Part shown: positions 18,682 to 27,181 of the stretch, piece by piece | Layout: the number at the start of each line of letters is the position of its first letter | How positions within the stretch are numbered: position 1 is the first letter of the stretch | Assembly (NCBI GenBank): GCA_027490055.1 | Contig: JAIXYV010000120.1 | Span: 1-36,696 of the forward strand | Direction of reading: 5' to 3' | DNA from: Bacteroidota bacterium | GTDB lineage: Bacteria; Bacteroidota; Bacteroidia; NS11-12g; UBA955 | Length of the DNA: 36,696 nt | The notes under the pieces: model-generated | Database searches by the model: none | Seen by the model: only the letters and a program-made list of their open reading frames with translations | What the model was told of the DNA's origin: nothing | Translations under genes and position numbers: made by a program

Positions 18682-19171
18682 ACGACTTAAGGCTGCCATT
18701 CACCATGTCGATGATTTCGGCATTGTACCAATTGATACCCTCGACTTTTTTCACCAGAAGTTTTCCTTCTTTACTAAAAAGGAAAGTGGTTGGAAACGCT
18801 TTAACACCCAATTCACCTTTCAAACTTTTAGCAGAATGATAGATAGGCAAACCTGAATCATATTGTTGTTTAAACCCTTTCAATTTTTCTACTGGCTCAT
18901 CGCTCACCAATAAGATTTCGATATTATCGCCAAAGTGCTGTTTAAGCTGTTGCAACTGCGGTTGTTCTTCAATACAATCACCACACCAGGTCTGGAAATA
19001 ACTAAGGATATAGACTTTATTTTTAAGTTGGGCCGGATCATACACCTTGCCCTCCAGGTTGGTGAGCTCAGGAATTGCCGGAACGACAGCCGACTTCATA
19101 TTGCGGTATACTAAGAAAGTGATTATTACCGAAATCAGAAGCGTTAACAATAATAGAGGTTGCAGTTTCAC
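18674..19171 (-). CDS. TlpA-like thioredoxin-fold protein with WCGDC active site
   Basis: 165 residues. An N-terminal hydrophobic anchor (LLLLTLLISVIITFLVY) is followed by a periplasmic thioredoxin fold: IPELTNLEGKVYD, SYFQTWCGDCIEEQP with the CxxC pair, and KAFPTTFLF with the cis-Pro loop. It probably acts as a membrane-tethered thiol-disulfide reductase, for example in envelope redox control or cytochrome c biogenesis; the substrate is unknown. The usual WCxPC is replaced by WCGDC. The start is GTG at 19171, 5 nt after an exact TATATTTG box, and no ATG gives a complete anchor. It converges on fmt with an 8-bp overlap of coding ends. Confidence 0.85.
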   Translation of the reverse strand: MKLQPLLLLTLLISVIITFLVYRNMKSAVVPAIPELTNLEGKVYDPAQLKNKVYILSYFQTWCGDCIEEQPQLQQLKQHFGDNIEILLVSDEPVEKLKGFKQQYDSGLPIYHSAKSLKGELGVKAFPTTFLFSKEGKLLVKKVEGINWYNAEIIDMVNGSLKSFK

Positions 19172-19176
19172 GGACG

Positions 19177-19184
19177 CAAATATA
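19177..19184 (-). promoter_or_regulatory. -7 box of the TlpA-like gene
   Basis: TATATTTG on the minus strand is an exact TAnnTTTG. Only 5 nt separate it from the GTG start codon. The -33 element is poor (TTTCG further upstream). Confidence 0.5.
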
Positions 19185-19261
19185 TAGTTATGAGCACTAT
19201 TTTATCGAAAAAATTATATTACTGAGATAAAACCAATAAATTGCGTCCAAATTTTTATAAA

Positions 19262-21838
19262 ATGAAAAAGTCTCTATTAATTATTTGTTTATCAATCATC
19301 GGAATTAGTCCTGTTGCCCTACAGGCTCAAAGAAAAAAGGACAAAGATGCAGAAACTGTCAAGCCACCTGTTGTTCCCCCTGCAGCAGCTCCGGCAAGAA
19401 TTGAAGATAAAGTAAAAAAATGCAAGAAACTGGATGGTTTGTTTACACTTTACCGCGATACCACCAACGGTTCTTTGCTGATGCTGATTAAAAAAGAACA
19501 AATCAATAAAGAATTTATTTATTTCAGTTATGTCGAAAATGGCAATACCACTACCGGACATAACAAAGGCACCTTCAGAGACAATAAGATTTTCACCATC
19601 AAGAAATATTATAGCCAGATAGAGTTTATCACTCAGAACACCTCTTTTTACTTCGACCCAGCCAATGCGATTTCAAAATCTGCAGATGCCAATATTGCCA
19701 ATGCGGTAATGAGCAGCGAAAAAATAGTTGCGGCAGATGAGAGCAAAGGCGAATACCTGATTGAAGCGGACAATTTATTTTTAACAGAAACATTGTACCA
19801 GATTAAACGCGGAGGCATGTCAGCGCCAGGTGTTTTCAACTTAGGTATGCTGAGCAAAAGTAAAACCCGTTACGACAATATCCGCAACTATCCTGAAAAC
19901 ACGGACATAGTGGTGCGATATGTCTATGATGACCCTTCTTCGAGAGGAACAGGTAGCGAAGCGATCACAGATGGTCGATACGTAGACATCAGACTTCAGC
20001 ATAGTTTTATCGCCATGCCAGACAATGGCTTTACACCGCGTATGGATGACCCAAGAATTGGGTATTTCAGCACTCAGGTAAATGACATGACCACGACAGA
20101 TGCGCTAAACTACCGCGACTTGATTCACCGTTGGCGCTTAGTTAAGAAAGACCCTAATGCGGCAGTATCAGAGCCAGTTAAACCTATCGTTTGGTGGATT
20201 GAAAATACCACTCCAAAAGAACTGCGTCCAACCATTAAGGAAGCCATTTTACAATGGAATATTGCTTTTGAAAAAGCTGGTTTTAAAAATGCCGTTGAGA
20301 TTTACGAACAACCAGACGATGCGACTTGGGATGCGGGTGATATAAGATACAATGTATTGCGCTGGACCAGCAGTCCAGAGCCCCCATTTGGCGGCTACGG
20401 ACCAAGTTTTGTGAATCCACGTACAGGTGAAATACTCGGTGCCGATATTATGCTGGAATGGGTATTCATAACCAATAGATTGAAATCACAGAAAGTATTT
20501 GACAAAGCGGGATTAGAGTGGTTAATGGAATTAGAGCAAACGCCTTATGAAGATCCACATGGCTGTGCCGCCGGCGAACACATGCACATGCAGAATTTAC
20601 TGGGCTTACAATATCTGGCCATGAACAAAGCCGACGAAGTGGAAGTAAGCAATTTTATTAAAGAATCTCTTTACTATCTGGTATTGCACGAAGTTGGTCA
20701 CACAATGGGTCTGAACCACAACATGAAAGCCAGTCAGCTGCATTCTCCAGATGCTTTATATGACATAGCTAAAACCAGCGCTATCGGATTAACCGGCAGT
20801 GTCATGGATTATCCAGCAGTTAATTTTAGCAACCGCAAGGGCATGAAAACGCAGTATTATACAACCCGCCCGGGACCGTATGATTTGTGGGCTATAGAAT
20901 TCGGGTATTATCAGGAAAACGACGAATCAAGCGACAAAACCAGAAGAGAAACTATTTTGATGCGCAGTACAGAGCCTCAATTGTGTTTTGGTAACGATGC
21001 CGACGATATGCGTGCTCCAGGTAAAGCCATAGATCCAAGAGTTATGATTGGCGACATGAGTTCGGATGCTATTGGATTTGCTAAAGAACGTATAGGTTTA
21101 ATTAAAACCCTTCAAGGCAGTTTATTAAGCGAGTATGGCAAACAGAACAGAAGCTATCAGGAGCTGCGCAATAGTTATTTTGTGCTGACCTCTGAATGGG
21201 CTACTCAAGCGGGTGTTGTTTCAAGATACATCGGTGGCATCTATGTCGACAGAAGTTTCAGCAATCAAAACTCGACCGTAAAACCACTGACACCAGTTCC
21301 GTATGAGACACAGAAAAGTGCCATGAAATTACTAACAGATAATGTTTTCGCACCAAATGCTATGGAAATTCCGACCGACCTATTACCATACTTACAACAG
21401 CAGCGCAGAGGATTTAACTTCTTTGCCTCTGGCGAAGATCCGAAGATTCTGGACAGAGTATTGAATGTACAGAACATGGTATTGATGCATGTCTTACATC
21501 CGAACACCCTTCAGAGAATAAGCGATAGTAAATTGTATGGCAATAAATACGACCTAGGTGAAGTATTTAAAGATTTGAGCAATGCGATTTTTGCAGCGGA
21601 CATGAACGGAGATATCAACATGTACAGACAGAATTTACAGTCGATGTACATTCAATACCTCACTTTCATTGTTGAATCACCTGTTTACGACTTCATTAGT
21701 AAGGCAAAAGCACATAATCAGTTGATTAGTCTTCAGAAGCAAATCCAGTTAAGTTTACCTTCGTCGATAGGAAATGCCAAAGAACATAAGATTTATATAC
21801 TTTCGTCGATAAAAACCGCATTAGAGGGTAAGAAGTAA
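19262..21838 (+). CDS. Secreted zinc-dependent metalloprotease (DUF5117/DUF4953 type)
   Basis: 858 residues from the ATG at 19262; an in-frame TTG seven codons earlier is not needed. The signal peptide MKKSLLIICLSIIGISPVALQAQ is followed by a Pro/Ala-rich linker. The large N-terminal region resembles the DUF5118/DUF5117 modules of Bacteroidota metalloproteases (GLFTLYRDTTNGSLLMLIKK, RWRLVKKDP, PIVWWIENTTPKELRP). The catalytic motif HEVGHTMGLNH, a metzincin HExxHxxGxxH, begins near residue 476 and a Met-turn (GSVMDYP) lies near 514. It would act in the periplasm or outside the cell as a peptidase of unknown substrate. No T9SS sorting domain is seen at the C-terminus. It is isolated: the upstream gene diverges and the downstream gene has its own promoter. 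Confidence 0.92.
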   Translation: MKKSLLIICLSIIGISPVALQAQRKKDKDAETVKPPVVPPAAAPARIEDKVKKCKKLDGLFTLYRDTTNGSLLMLIKKEQINKEFIYFSYVENGNTTTGHNKGTFRDNKIFTIKKYYSQIEFITQNTSFYFDPANAISKSADANIANAVMSSEKIVAADESKGEYLIEADNLFLTETLYQIKRGGMSAPGVFNLGMLSKSKTRYDNIRNYPENTDIVVRYVYDDPSSRGTGSEAITDGRYVDIRLQHSFIAMPDNGFTPRMDDPRIGYFSTQVNDMTTTDALNYRDLIHRWRLVKKDPNAAVSEPVKPIVWWIENTTPKELRPTIKEAILQWNIAFEKAGFKNAVEIYEQPDDATWDAGDIRYNVLRWTSSPEPPFGGYGPSFVNPRTGEILGADIMLEWVFITNRLKSQKVFDKAGLEWLMELEQTPYEDPHGCAAGEHMHMQNLLGLQYLAMNKADEVEVSNFIKESLYYLVLHEVGHTMGLNHNMKASQLHSPDALYDIAKTSAIGLTGSVMDYPAVNFSNRKGMKTQYYTTRPGPYDLWAIEFGYYQENDESSDKTRRETILMRSTEPQLCFGNDADDMRAPGKAIDPRVMIGDMSSDAIGFAKERIGLIKTLQGSLLSEYGKQNRSYQELRNSYFVLTSEWATQAGVVSRYIGGIYVDRSFSNQNSTVKPLTPVPYETQKSAMKLLTDNVFAPNAMEIPTDLLPYLQQQRRGFNFFASGEDPKILDRVLNVQNMVLMHVLHPNTLQRISDSKLYGNKYDLGEVFKDLSNAIFAADMNGDINMYRQNLQSMYIQYLTFIVESPVYDFISKAKAHNQLISLQKQIQLSLPSSIGNAKEHKIYILSSIKTALEGKK

Positions 21839-21923
21839 ATTATCCACTAAATTGAGTAAACCTACATAACTAATTGATTGTCATTTTATTATATCGATAT
21901 TTTTAGGTTAAAAAAAATCTAAA

Positions 21924-21954
21924 TTTGGAATTGCAAGTCCAAAATTTACATTTG
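21924..21954 (+). promoter_or_regulatory. Strong Bacteroidota promoter of the RRM gene
   Basis: TTTG (21924-21927), 19 nt, then TACATTTG (21947-21954) matches the consensus -33/-7 pair exactly. The -33 TTTG is itself the end of a second TAnnTTTG (TAAATTTG, 21920-21927), so tandem promoters are possible. The leader to the ATG is about 25 nt. Confidence 0.75.
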
Positions 21955-21983
21955 TTTCCTATTAAACTTAATCGCTTATTGAA

Positions 21984-22265
21984 ATGAGAATTTACATTGG
22001 AAATCTTAACTACCGGTTGCGAACCGAGGAGCTAAAAAATGCCTTCTTACCTTTTGGTGAAGTCATTGGCGCTAAAATCGTTCGCGATCAGGAAACAAAA
22101 CGCAGCAAAGGCTTTGGATTTGTTGAAATGGCTAACGAAGCAGATGGATTAAATGCCATCGAAGCCTTAAACGGAACAGACCTGAATGGCAGAAACATGA
22201 TCGTTACTCAGGCTAAGCCTAGAGAGAACGTTACGCCATCAGACTCACAAACTTCAGAAAATTAA
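21984..22265 (+). CDS. RNA-binding protein with a single RRM domain
   Basis: 93 residues. One RNA-recognition motif fills most of the protein: RNP2 is IYIGNL at residues 3-8 and RNP1 is KGFGFVEM at 42-49, with the aromatic residues kept. A short Ser/Thr/Glu-rich tail follows. Such small RRM proteins occur in Bacteroidota and cyanobacteria and are thought to act as post-transcriptional regulators or RNA chaperones in organisms lacking Hfq; its targets are unknown. It is monocistronic, with a consensus promoter and a strong terminator, which suggests high expression. Confidence 0.93.
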   Translation: MRIYIGNLNYRLRTEELKNAFLPFGEVIGAKIVRDQETKRSKGFGFVEMANEADGLNAIEALNGTDLNGRNMIVTQAKPRENVTPSDSQTSEN

Positions 22266-22286
22266 TTTTTTTTTATTTCTCTCTTT

Positions 22287-22318
22287 AAAAGACAACTTTC
22301 GGGTTGTCTTTTTTTTTT
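22287..22318 (+). terminator. Intrinsic terminator of the RRM gene
   Basis: Stem AAGACAAC/GTTGTCTT (about 22289-22310) with loop TTTCGG and a run of T residues afterwards. It lies 22 nt after the RRM stop codon and, with the A-rich left flank, could also serve the convergent minus-strand gene. Confidence 0.85.
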
Positions 22319-22325
22319 GAGTAGT

Positions 22326-23105
22326 CTAGAGGTACTTCCTTTGAATTAAGAATTTAAGCATTTCTGTTAAATCTGCTTCAGAGGGCACTTTAAGAACATG
22401 GAATTTATTGTCCTTATAGGTCAGCAATCGCCAGTCGCGACTGTTTAAAGCCGATTCTGTGGCCGTACAAATCATCACATCTTTGGAGTTAAAAATCTTG
22501 TAATACCGGCAGAGTCCTTTTTGCCCTTCAAGAGTATCTACAGTAAATGAACCGATACGGATTTCATCTTGAAGAATATTATCGTCGTAGTAACTAATTT
22601 CAGCATAAATACTGCGCACAGCGATTGTAGATCTAAGACGGGTAACGGTATCCTGACGGGTTTTAACACCTTTTATTTCTGCCTCTGAAATTCGCCCTTT
22701 TAGAGTAGTGAAAATAAAGGCCTGATTGGTATCAACACCATACTGATTGATCAGATTGTACTGGCAAACAGGTTCGAAAGGATTAAAGCCTGGCGATTTG
22801 TGTTTGATGTCGCAGGCGATTTCAAGTCCGGGGAACTCATAATGCGTATAGAACACCACTTTATTATCGGGCGTTCGGTAGTTTAAAAGTTCGGTCACCA
22901 TTAAGACCTCTTTTCCTCCGGGTAAATAGATGGCTCTTGAGCTTGCACCTAATACCAAATTCTCTTCGATGACAGAAATTAGTGCGACAGCTTTATTGTT
23001 GCATAACAGTGTGTCATTTTTTACTGAAACACTTTGTTGAGCAGGCGACTGGGAGAAGACAGACCAGTTTCCCAGAAAGAGTAAAACAATTAGTATATAT
23101 CTCAT
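22326..23105 (-). CDS. Hypothetical exported protein
   Basis: About 259 residues from the ATG at 23105, with the signal peptide MRYILIVLLFLGNWSVFSQ. An upstream in-frame extension runs through the end of the ABC gene and is ignored. The mature part is beta-rich with no recognised domain; it has six cysteines, including CDIKHKSPGF and CQYN, which may form disulfides. It follows the ABC ATPase stop by 1 nt, so it is very likely coupled to it. There is no transmembrane helix beyond the signal, so it is not the missing ABC permease. Last gene of the scoA-mnmD-ABC unit. Confidence 0.7.
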   Translation of the reverse strand: MRYILIVLLFLGNWSVFSQSPAQQSVSVKNDTLLCNNKAVALISVIEENLVLGASSRAIYLPGGKEVLMVTELLNYRTPDNKVVFYTHYEFPGLEIACDIKHKSPGFNPFEPVCQYNLINQYGVDTNQAFIFTTLKGRISEAEIKGVKTRQDTVTRLRSTIAVRSIYAEISYYDDNILQDEIRIGSFTVDTLEGQKGLCRYYKIFNSKDVMICTATESALNSRDWRLLTYKDNKFHVLKVPSEADLTEMLKFLIQRKYL

Positions 23106-23106
23106 A

Positions 23107-23703
23107 TTAATTACCTGAAATTGACAAATTCTTATCTGTCCAATCGATCTCTGCACCTTGATTCCCTGCAACCAGACAGATTTTATCCTTTACTTCAGAA
23201 AGACAATTTTTGTACCATTTTTCTCCGGCTGCGTCCATATTAGTTAATGGCTCGTCGAGCAATATAATTGGCGCTACAGAATACAAGCAGAGCGCAGTTT
23301 TTAGTCGCTGTTGCATACCACTCGAAAAATGTTTGACAGGCTTATTGCCATCTTTTACAGAGAACATTGATTGCTCTATAAATTGGTCGTAAGACAGCGT
23401 TAACTTATTTAGATTACCATACAACTGGTGTAATTCTTTAATTGAAAATTCCATTGGCAGTTCCATATAAGGCGAAGAAAGCGACATCATGGCATGTGGC
23501 TCAAAATCGGCCTTGCCATCAATAAGAACCTGACCTTCAGAAGGCTGAATCAAACCATAAACCACCTGCATGAGGGTCGATTTACCGCTGCCGTTATGTC
23601 CTGTGATGGATAAACTTTGTCCAGATTGCAGAGACAGATTAATCTCTTTAAACAGCCAGTGGCCTTGGTATTTTTTTCCGATATTTTGTAAACTCAGTTC
23701 CAA
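23107..23703 (-). CDS. ABC transporter ATP-binding protein without adjacent permease; TTG start
   Basis: 198-residue single-domain ABC ATPase. Walker A is GHNGSGKS at about 35-42, the signature loop is FSSGMQQR in place of LSGGQ, and Walker B is IILLDEP at about 146-152. The usual H-loop His is replaced by Asn (AGNQ) and the Q-loop region reads SSPYMELP. As I recall, both traits are typical of a Bacteroidota group of CcmA-like short ATPases. No permease lies nearby, so it may pair with a distant one. The start is TTG at 23703; no ATG would keep the first beta strand (ELSLQNIGKKY). It begins 19 nt after mnmD. Confidence 0.88.
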   Translation of the reverse strand: MELSLQNIGKKYQGHWLFKEINLSLQSGQSLSITGHNGSGKSTLMQVVYGLIQPSEGQVLIDGKADFEPHAMMSLSSPYMELPMEFSIKELHQLYGNLNKLTLSYDQFIEQSMFSVKDGNKPVKHFSSGMQQRLKTALCLYSVAPIILLDEPLTNMDAAGEKWYKNCLSEVKDKICLVAGNQGAEIDWTDKNLSISGN

Positions 23704-23722
23704 TTCAGTGCAAGTATACTAT

Positions 23723-24415
23723 TTATAATTTGAAAGCGAGGGTCATTTCCCTTTTGCCATTAGCGCCCTGAGGATGTTCCAGTGCAAATCCGAGTTCTTT
23801 CAGATTCCTTTTAAACTGCCCCTGTGCGCAATAGGTAGTAAGCAATGCTCCAGCCTTCATCAATCGACTTACTTTTTCGAGAGACGACAAAGACCACATC
23901 TCGGGTTGCCTGGAAGGCGCAAAAGCGTCGTAAAAAACTAAGTCGAACGGTTTAACAGTATCCGGAACTAACTCATCCTCCAAATCCTGGAGTTTAGAGT
24001 CAGAAACCATCATCTGAAAATTGGGCTGGATGTTTTGCCAGACATTAACAGATGCGAGCATTTTATCAAGCAAAGACAAGTTAGGGGGTTGTTCTGAAAA
24101 TCCTTGATAATACGCCTGTATCAGTGATGTATCAAGTGGATAAGGTTCAAGACTGTAGTAGTTACAAGTTACATCCTTGGGTAAGTATTCGAGACTGAGC
24201 AAGGCATTCATTGCAGTACCGAAACCTATTTCAAGCACGTTAATCGCATTTCCAGCAACAGGCAATTGCTTTAACAAGCCATTTTTTATATAGACATGGT
24301 AGCTTTCGGACAGGGCGCCGTTAAGAGAATGGTAGGTTTCGTCGAGAGCAGGATCATACAGGGTGTTACTGCCATCGGCTGTCTTTTTAATTTGTATTGG
24401 AGACAGACTCGACAT
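23723..24415 (-). CDS. mnmD: tRNA 5-methylaminomethyl-2-thiouridine methyltransferase MnmD
   Basis: 230-residue SAM-dependent methyltransferase matching the MnmC N-terminal domain (DUF752), which makes the last methylation of mnm5s2U34 in tRNA wobble uridines. The SAM motif is LEIGFGTAMNALLSL near 61-75, and the family motif DLVFYDAFAPSRQPEMWS lies near 158-175. The FAD oxidase half of MnmC is absent, as in stand-alone MnmD proteins. Its ATG overlaps the scoA stop by one base (TAATG), so translation is coupled to a CoA transferase of unrelated function. Confidence 0.9.
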   Translation of the reverse strand: MSSLSPIQIKKTADGSNTLYDPALDETYHSLNGALSESYHVYIKNGLLKQLPVAGNAINVLEIGFGTAMNALLSLEYLPKDVTCNYYSLEPYPLDTSLIQAYYQGFSEQPPNLSLLDKMLASVNVWQNIQPNFQMMVSDSKLQDLEDELVPDTVKPFDLVFYDAFAPSRQPEMWSLSSLEKVSRLMKAGALLTTYCAQGQFKRNLKELGFALEHPQGANGKREMTLAFKL

Positions 24416-25113
24416 TAAGCCTTTTTTCTGATAGTTCTTTGCTCGATACGTTTTTCGTAATCGCTTCCCTGGAAGATGCGGTGCACGTATATACCAGGTG
24501 TATGAATATGATTTGGATCCAGTGTTCCAGCCGGCACCAGTTCTTCCACTTCGGCGATGGTGACTTTCCCGGCCATGGCCATCATAGGATTAAAGTTTCG
24601 GGCGGTATCTTTAAAGATTAGGTTACCGTGTGTATCGCCTTTCCAGGCTTTCACAATAGCAAAATCGGCATCGAAAGCATATTCCATCAGATAGGTTTTA
24701 CCGTCAAACACACGCGTTTCTTTACCTTCAGCTACTTCAGTACCCACACCAGCAGGGGTAAAAACAGCTGGCATACCATAACCTGCGGCCATGCAACGAG
24801 TAGCTAAAGTGCCTTGAGGAATGAGTTCTACTTCTAATTCTCCGGAGAGTAGCTGGCGTTCGAACTCTGCATTTTCGCCCACATAAGACGAAATCATTTT
24901 TTTCACTTGTTTGGTTTGCAACATCAGACCGATACCAAAATCATCTACCCCGGCATTGTTGCTAATGCAGGTTAATTGTTTGGTCCCTTTTTTTACCAGA
25001 GCAGTAATACAATTTTCGGGGATACCGCACAGACCGAAACCACCGAGCATTATGACAGCACCATCGTGTATATCTTTGATTGCTTCATCAGCATTGGCAA
25101 CAAGCTTATTCAT
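24415..25113 (-). CDS. scoA: Succinyl-CoA:3-ketoacid CoA transferase subunit A
   Basis: 232 residues. Alpha subunit of a 3-oxoacid CoA-transferase that moves CoA from succinyl-CoA to acetoacetate in ketone-body or short-chain acid use. Family marks are [17 protein letters not shown] near residues 17-33, then [42 protein letters not shown], and [16 protein letters not shown]. The catalytic Glu lies in subunit B, which is not next to it or anywhere in the window. The first gene of a four-gene minus-strand unit. A near-consensus -7 box (TATATTCG) ends 4 nt before the ATG. Confidence 0.94.
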   Translation of the reverse strand: MNKLVANADEAIKDIHDGAVIMLGGFGLCGIPENCITALVKKGTKQLTCISNNAGVDDFGIGLMLQTKQVKKMISSYVGENAEFERQLLSGELEVELIPQGTLATRCMAAGYGMPAVFTPAGVGTEVAEGKETRVFDGKTYLMEYAFDADFAIVKAWKGDTHGNLIFKDTARNFNPMMAMAGKVTIAEVEELVPAGTLDPNHIHTPGIYVHRIFQGSDYEKRIEQRTIRKKA

Positions 25114-25117
25114 GCTG

Positions 25118-25125
25118 CGAATATA
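25118..25125 (-). promoter_or_regulatory. Possible -7 box of scoA
   Basis: TATATTCG on the minus strand has one mismatch to TAnnTTTG and ends 4 nt before the scoA ATG. A TTTG (25145-25142) lies 16 nt upstream, shorter than the usual 19-21 nt spacing. Confidence 0.4.
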
Positions 25126-25213
25126 CTAATAAATTTAAATGCAAAGAGGAGCAGAAGCATCGAATTCGGACCATAAAAAAAGAAATTTAAAAAAAAATTA
25201 AAAATCCATGCAA

Positions 25214-25328
25214 CACTTTTGATCGAACTGGTGTCTTAATAAAAAAAGAAGATGTAGCGAGCGCTGATAAGTTTAAGTTCTCATGATTCAATAATGCAAA
25301 AAGCCCGGTTAAGCCCCGGGTTTTTTAT
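25214..25328 (+). ncRNA. Candidate small RNA or leader RNA with its own terminator
   Basis: This stretch lies between divergent genes (scoA on minus, the first repeat-protein gene on plus), yet it ends in a strong terminator on the plus strand, so something other than a listed gene should be transcribed into it. CACTTTTG (25214-25221) matches seven of eight positions of a -7 box, giving an RNA of about 100 nt. It contains a small AGCG/CGCT hairpin and the 13-mer GATAAGTTTAAGT (25266-25278), which recurs beyond the end of the paralog array. It could instead be a premature-termination leader of the gene at 25405. Confidence 0.35.
25298..25328 (+). terminator. Intrinsic terminator upstream of the paralog array
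   Basis: CCCGG (25304-25308) pairs with CCGGG (25316-25320), loop TTAAGCC. The stem is extended by A-T pairs, with a T tract on the plus strand and a weaker one on the minus strand. No annotated gene reads into it on either strand. Confidence 0.7.
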
Positions 25329-25404
25329 TTTTTACACAAAACTGGCAGCGTGAATTGCCAACAATGCGATATTTTTTCACGACTATTGTATAAACAAGCC
25401 TAAA

Positions 25405-27027
25405 ATGAAACACCTAATAAGTCTCTTTCTTTGCCTTATGACACTTAGTTCAGAAGGCCAAACACTGGTTAAAGAATTTACTCCCGGCGACTTCGGCTCT
25501 TATTTTTATTTCATGGGGAATACCCAAAAAGGATTTGTAATGAATGTGTATAATCCAACATTTGGAGTAGAACCCTGGATTTCTGATGGCACTAACGAAG
25601 GCACCTTTATGTTAAAAGACATTGGTCCGGGTGCCAGCAATTCCCTGTTTTCAAACGATGCTTTTTCAAACGATACAATATTGTACTTTTTCGCCTTCAA
25701 TGAAAACAACAACAATGTGATCAATTTGTGGCGCACGGATGGTAGCAGCAATGGCACTTATTTCATCGACTCACTTGGTCCTAACTACCCAAACAAATAC
25801 TACGAAGAAGCCACTTTTTATAAAGGTGAGTTTTACTATTTTATAAGCTCCCAAAGCTATAAATCATTGTACGCCACAGATGGCAGTCAAAAAAAACCCA
25901 GAAAGATTTATACATTTAACGACAGCAACTATAGTTCGCGTTCGAGCATCAAGGTCTTTAACAATCAATTGTACTTTTATGGCTACGACAAAGATCATGG
26001 CGCAGAATTGTGGACCTCTGACGGCACAAGTGCGGGCACAAAACTTGTTTTTGATTTAAATACCGGACCTAAATCGAGTATATACAACAATGGGCAAATG
26101 GCAAGGTGCCAAGACAAGCTGTTTTTTATAGCCCAACGGGACATCAAAGAAGGATATGAACTGTTTTACATCAGCACACAAACAGGTGGGCCATGGTTAT
26201 TTAACGACTATACTCCCGCCAGTAATGTTTCTTCTAACATCTATCTGATTGAAGGCAATGATTCCTTTTTCATGTTCAATGTCAATAATATTGTCCGCCC
26301 AACAACCTATGTTAGCGACGGCAACTGGAATAACACCCGTAAGTTTCATGAGCCGAAAGATCCTGACCCAAATGACTATTTCTACACCTACGGAGTACAT
26401 CAAACAAAAAACTTCACACTTGTAAGTTCATACACTTCGGTTACAGGGGCAGAATTATTTAAAAGCGACCAGCAGTTTAATAACCTGGGATTATTAAGAG
26501 ATATTAATCCGGGGATTGGGAACAGCATTAATGGCAACATAACTAAAATTTTTGAAGTCGGCAAAAAAGCTTACTTCTTAGGATTCAATTTTATGTTGGG
26601 CAATGATATTTGGGTGACTGATGGCACGAGTGACAGCACAATTTTATACCTTGAGTTTGCTGGCAACAACCAAAGTATGAGTGACATTTTACACCAATGG
26701 AATAACCGTTTGTTCTTTGCAGAAACGATAGACGTTAATATAGGTAAAGAGTTATATGAATTGAACATTAATCGCAGTTCCAGCATCGACCAGCAAAACC
26801 TGTTTAATAGTGGTGTACACCCCAACCCCGTTTCGGCCGGTCAAGTTCTATACTTCTCTAATCAAGCCTGCAGTTTTGAATTATACAATACCCTTGGACA
26901 GCTTGTGTGGCAGGGTGAATCAGTTGATGGCAAAAGTACTTTACCAGATAAGATCGACAAAGGCATTTACTATTTATCGGTAACAAAAGAAAGAAGTAAT
27001 ATCAGAACTAAAATTATCGTGCAATAG
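25405..27027 (+). CDS. Secreted DGT-repeat protein, paralog 1, T9SS type A sorting domain
   Basis: 540 residues. The signal peptide MKHLISLFLCLMTLSSEGQ is followed by a series of repeats of about 50 residues centred on (E/D)(L/P/I)W-S/T-DGT-x4-GT-x-KDI-PG. Examples are EPWISDGTNEGTFMLKDI, NLWRTDGSSNGTYF, ELWTSDGTSAGTKLVFDL and DIWVTDGTSDSTILYL. These probably form a beta-propeller-like fold. The last 75 residues are a type A sorting domain (VHPNPVSAGQVLYF, LYNTLGQLVWQG, DKGIYYLSV). It is a cell-surface or secreted protein of unknown function. Its N-terminal half is closer to paralog 2 than to paralog 3. A CTATTGTA box before the ATG recurs before paralog 2. Confidence 0.88.
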   Translation: MKHLISLFLCLMTLSSEGQTLVKEFTPGDFGSYFYFMGNTQKGFVMNVYNPTFGVEPWISDGTNEGTFMLKDIGPGASNSLFSNDAFSNDTILYFFAFNENNNNVINLWRTDGSSNGTYFIDSLGPNYPNKYYEEATFYKGEFYYFISSQSYKSLYATDGSQKKPRKIYTFNDSNYSSRSSIKVFNNQLYFYGYDKDHGAELWTSDGTSAGTKLVFDLNTGPKSSIYNNGQMARCQDKLFFIAQRDIKEGYELFYISTQTGGPWLFNDYTPASNVSSNIYLIEGNDSFFMFNVNNIVRPTTYVSDGNWNNTRKFHEPKDPDPNDYFYTYGVHQTKNFTLVSSYTSVTGAELFKSDQQFNNLGLLRDINPGIGNSINGNITKIFEVGKKAYFLGFNFMLGNDIWVTDGTSDSTILYLEFAGNNQSMSDILHQWNNRLFFAETIDVNIGKELYELNINRSSSIDQQNLFNSGVHPNPVSAGQVLYFSNQACSFELYNTLGQLVWQGESVDGKSTLPDKIDKGIYYLSVTKERSNIRTKIIVQ

Positions 27028-27181
27028 ATCAGCCTATACCTGTATTGAAAAAAGTGTTTAGCTCAAATGCATTACAAGGATACAAGACCCTGAGTTGCGG
27101 ATTGATAATTAATTTAAAAAATACTTAAAATTTGTAACGAAACATCAAAAAAACACGTCTATTGTAAAAGGAAACAAAATT

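Noticed and set aside
23107-23703. ABC ATPase as inactive because the H-loop His is Asn
   Set aside because: Walker A, Walker B and the signature loop are intact, and I recall this short family normally has Asn there.
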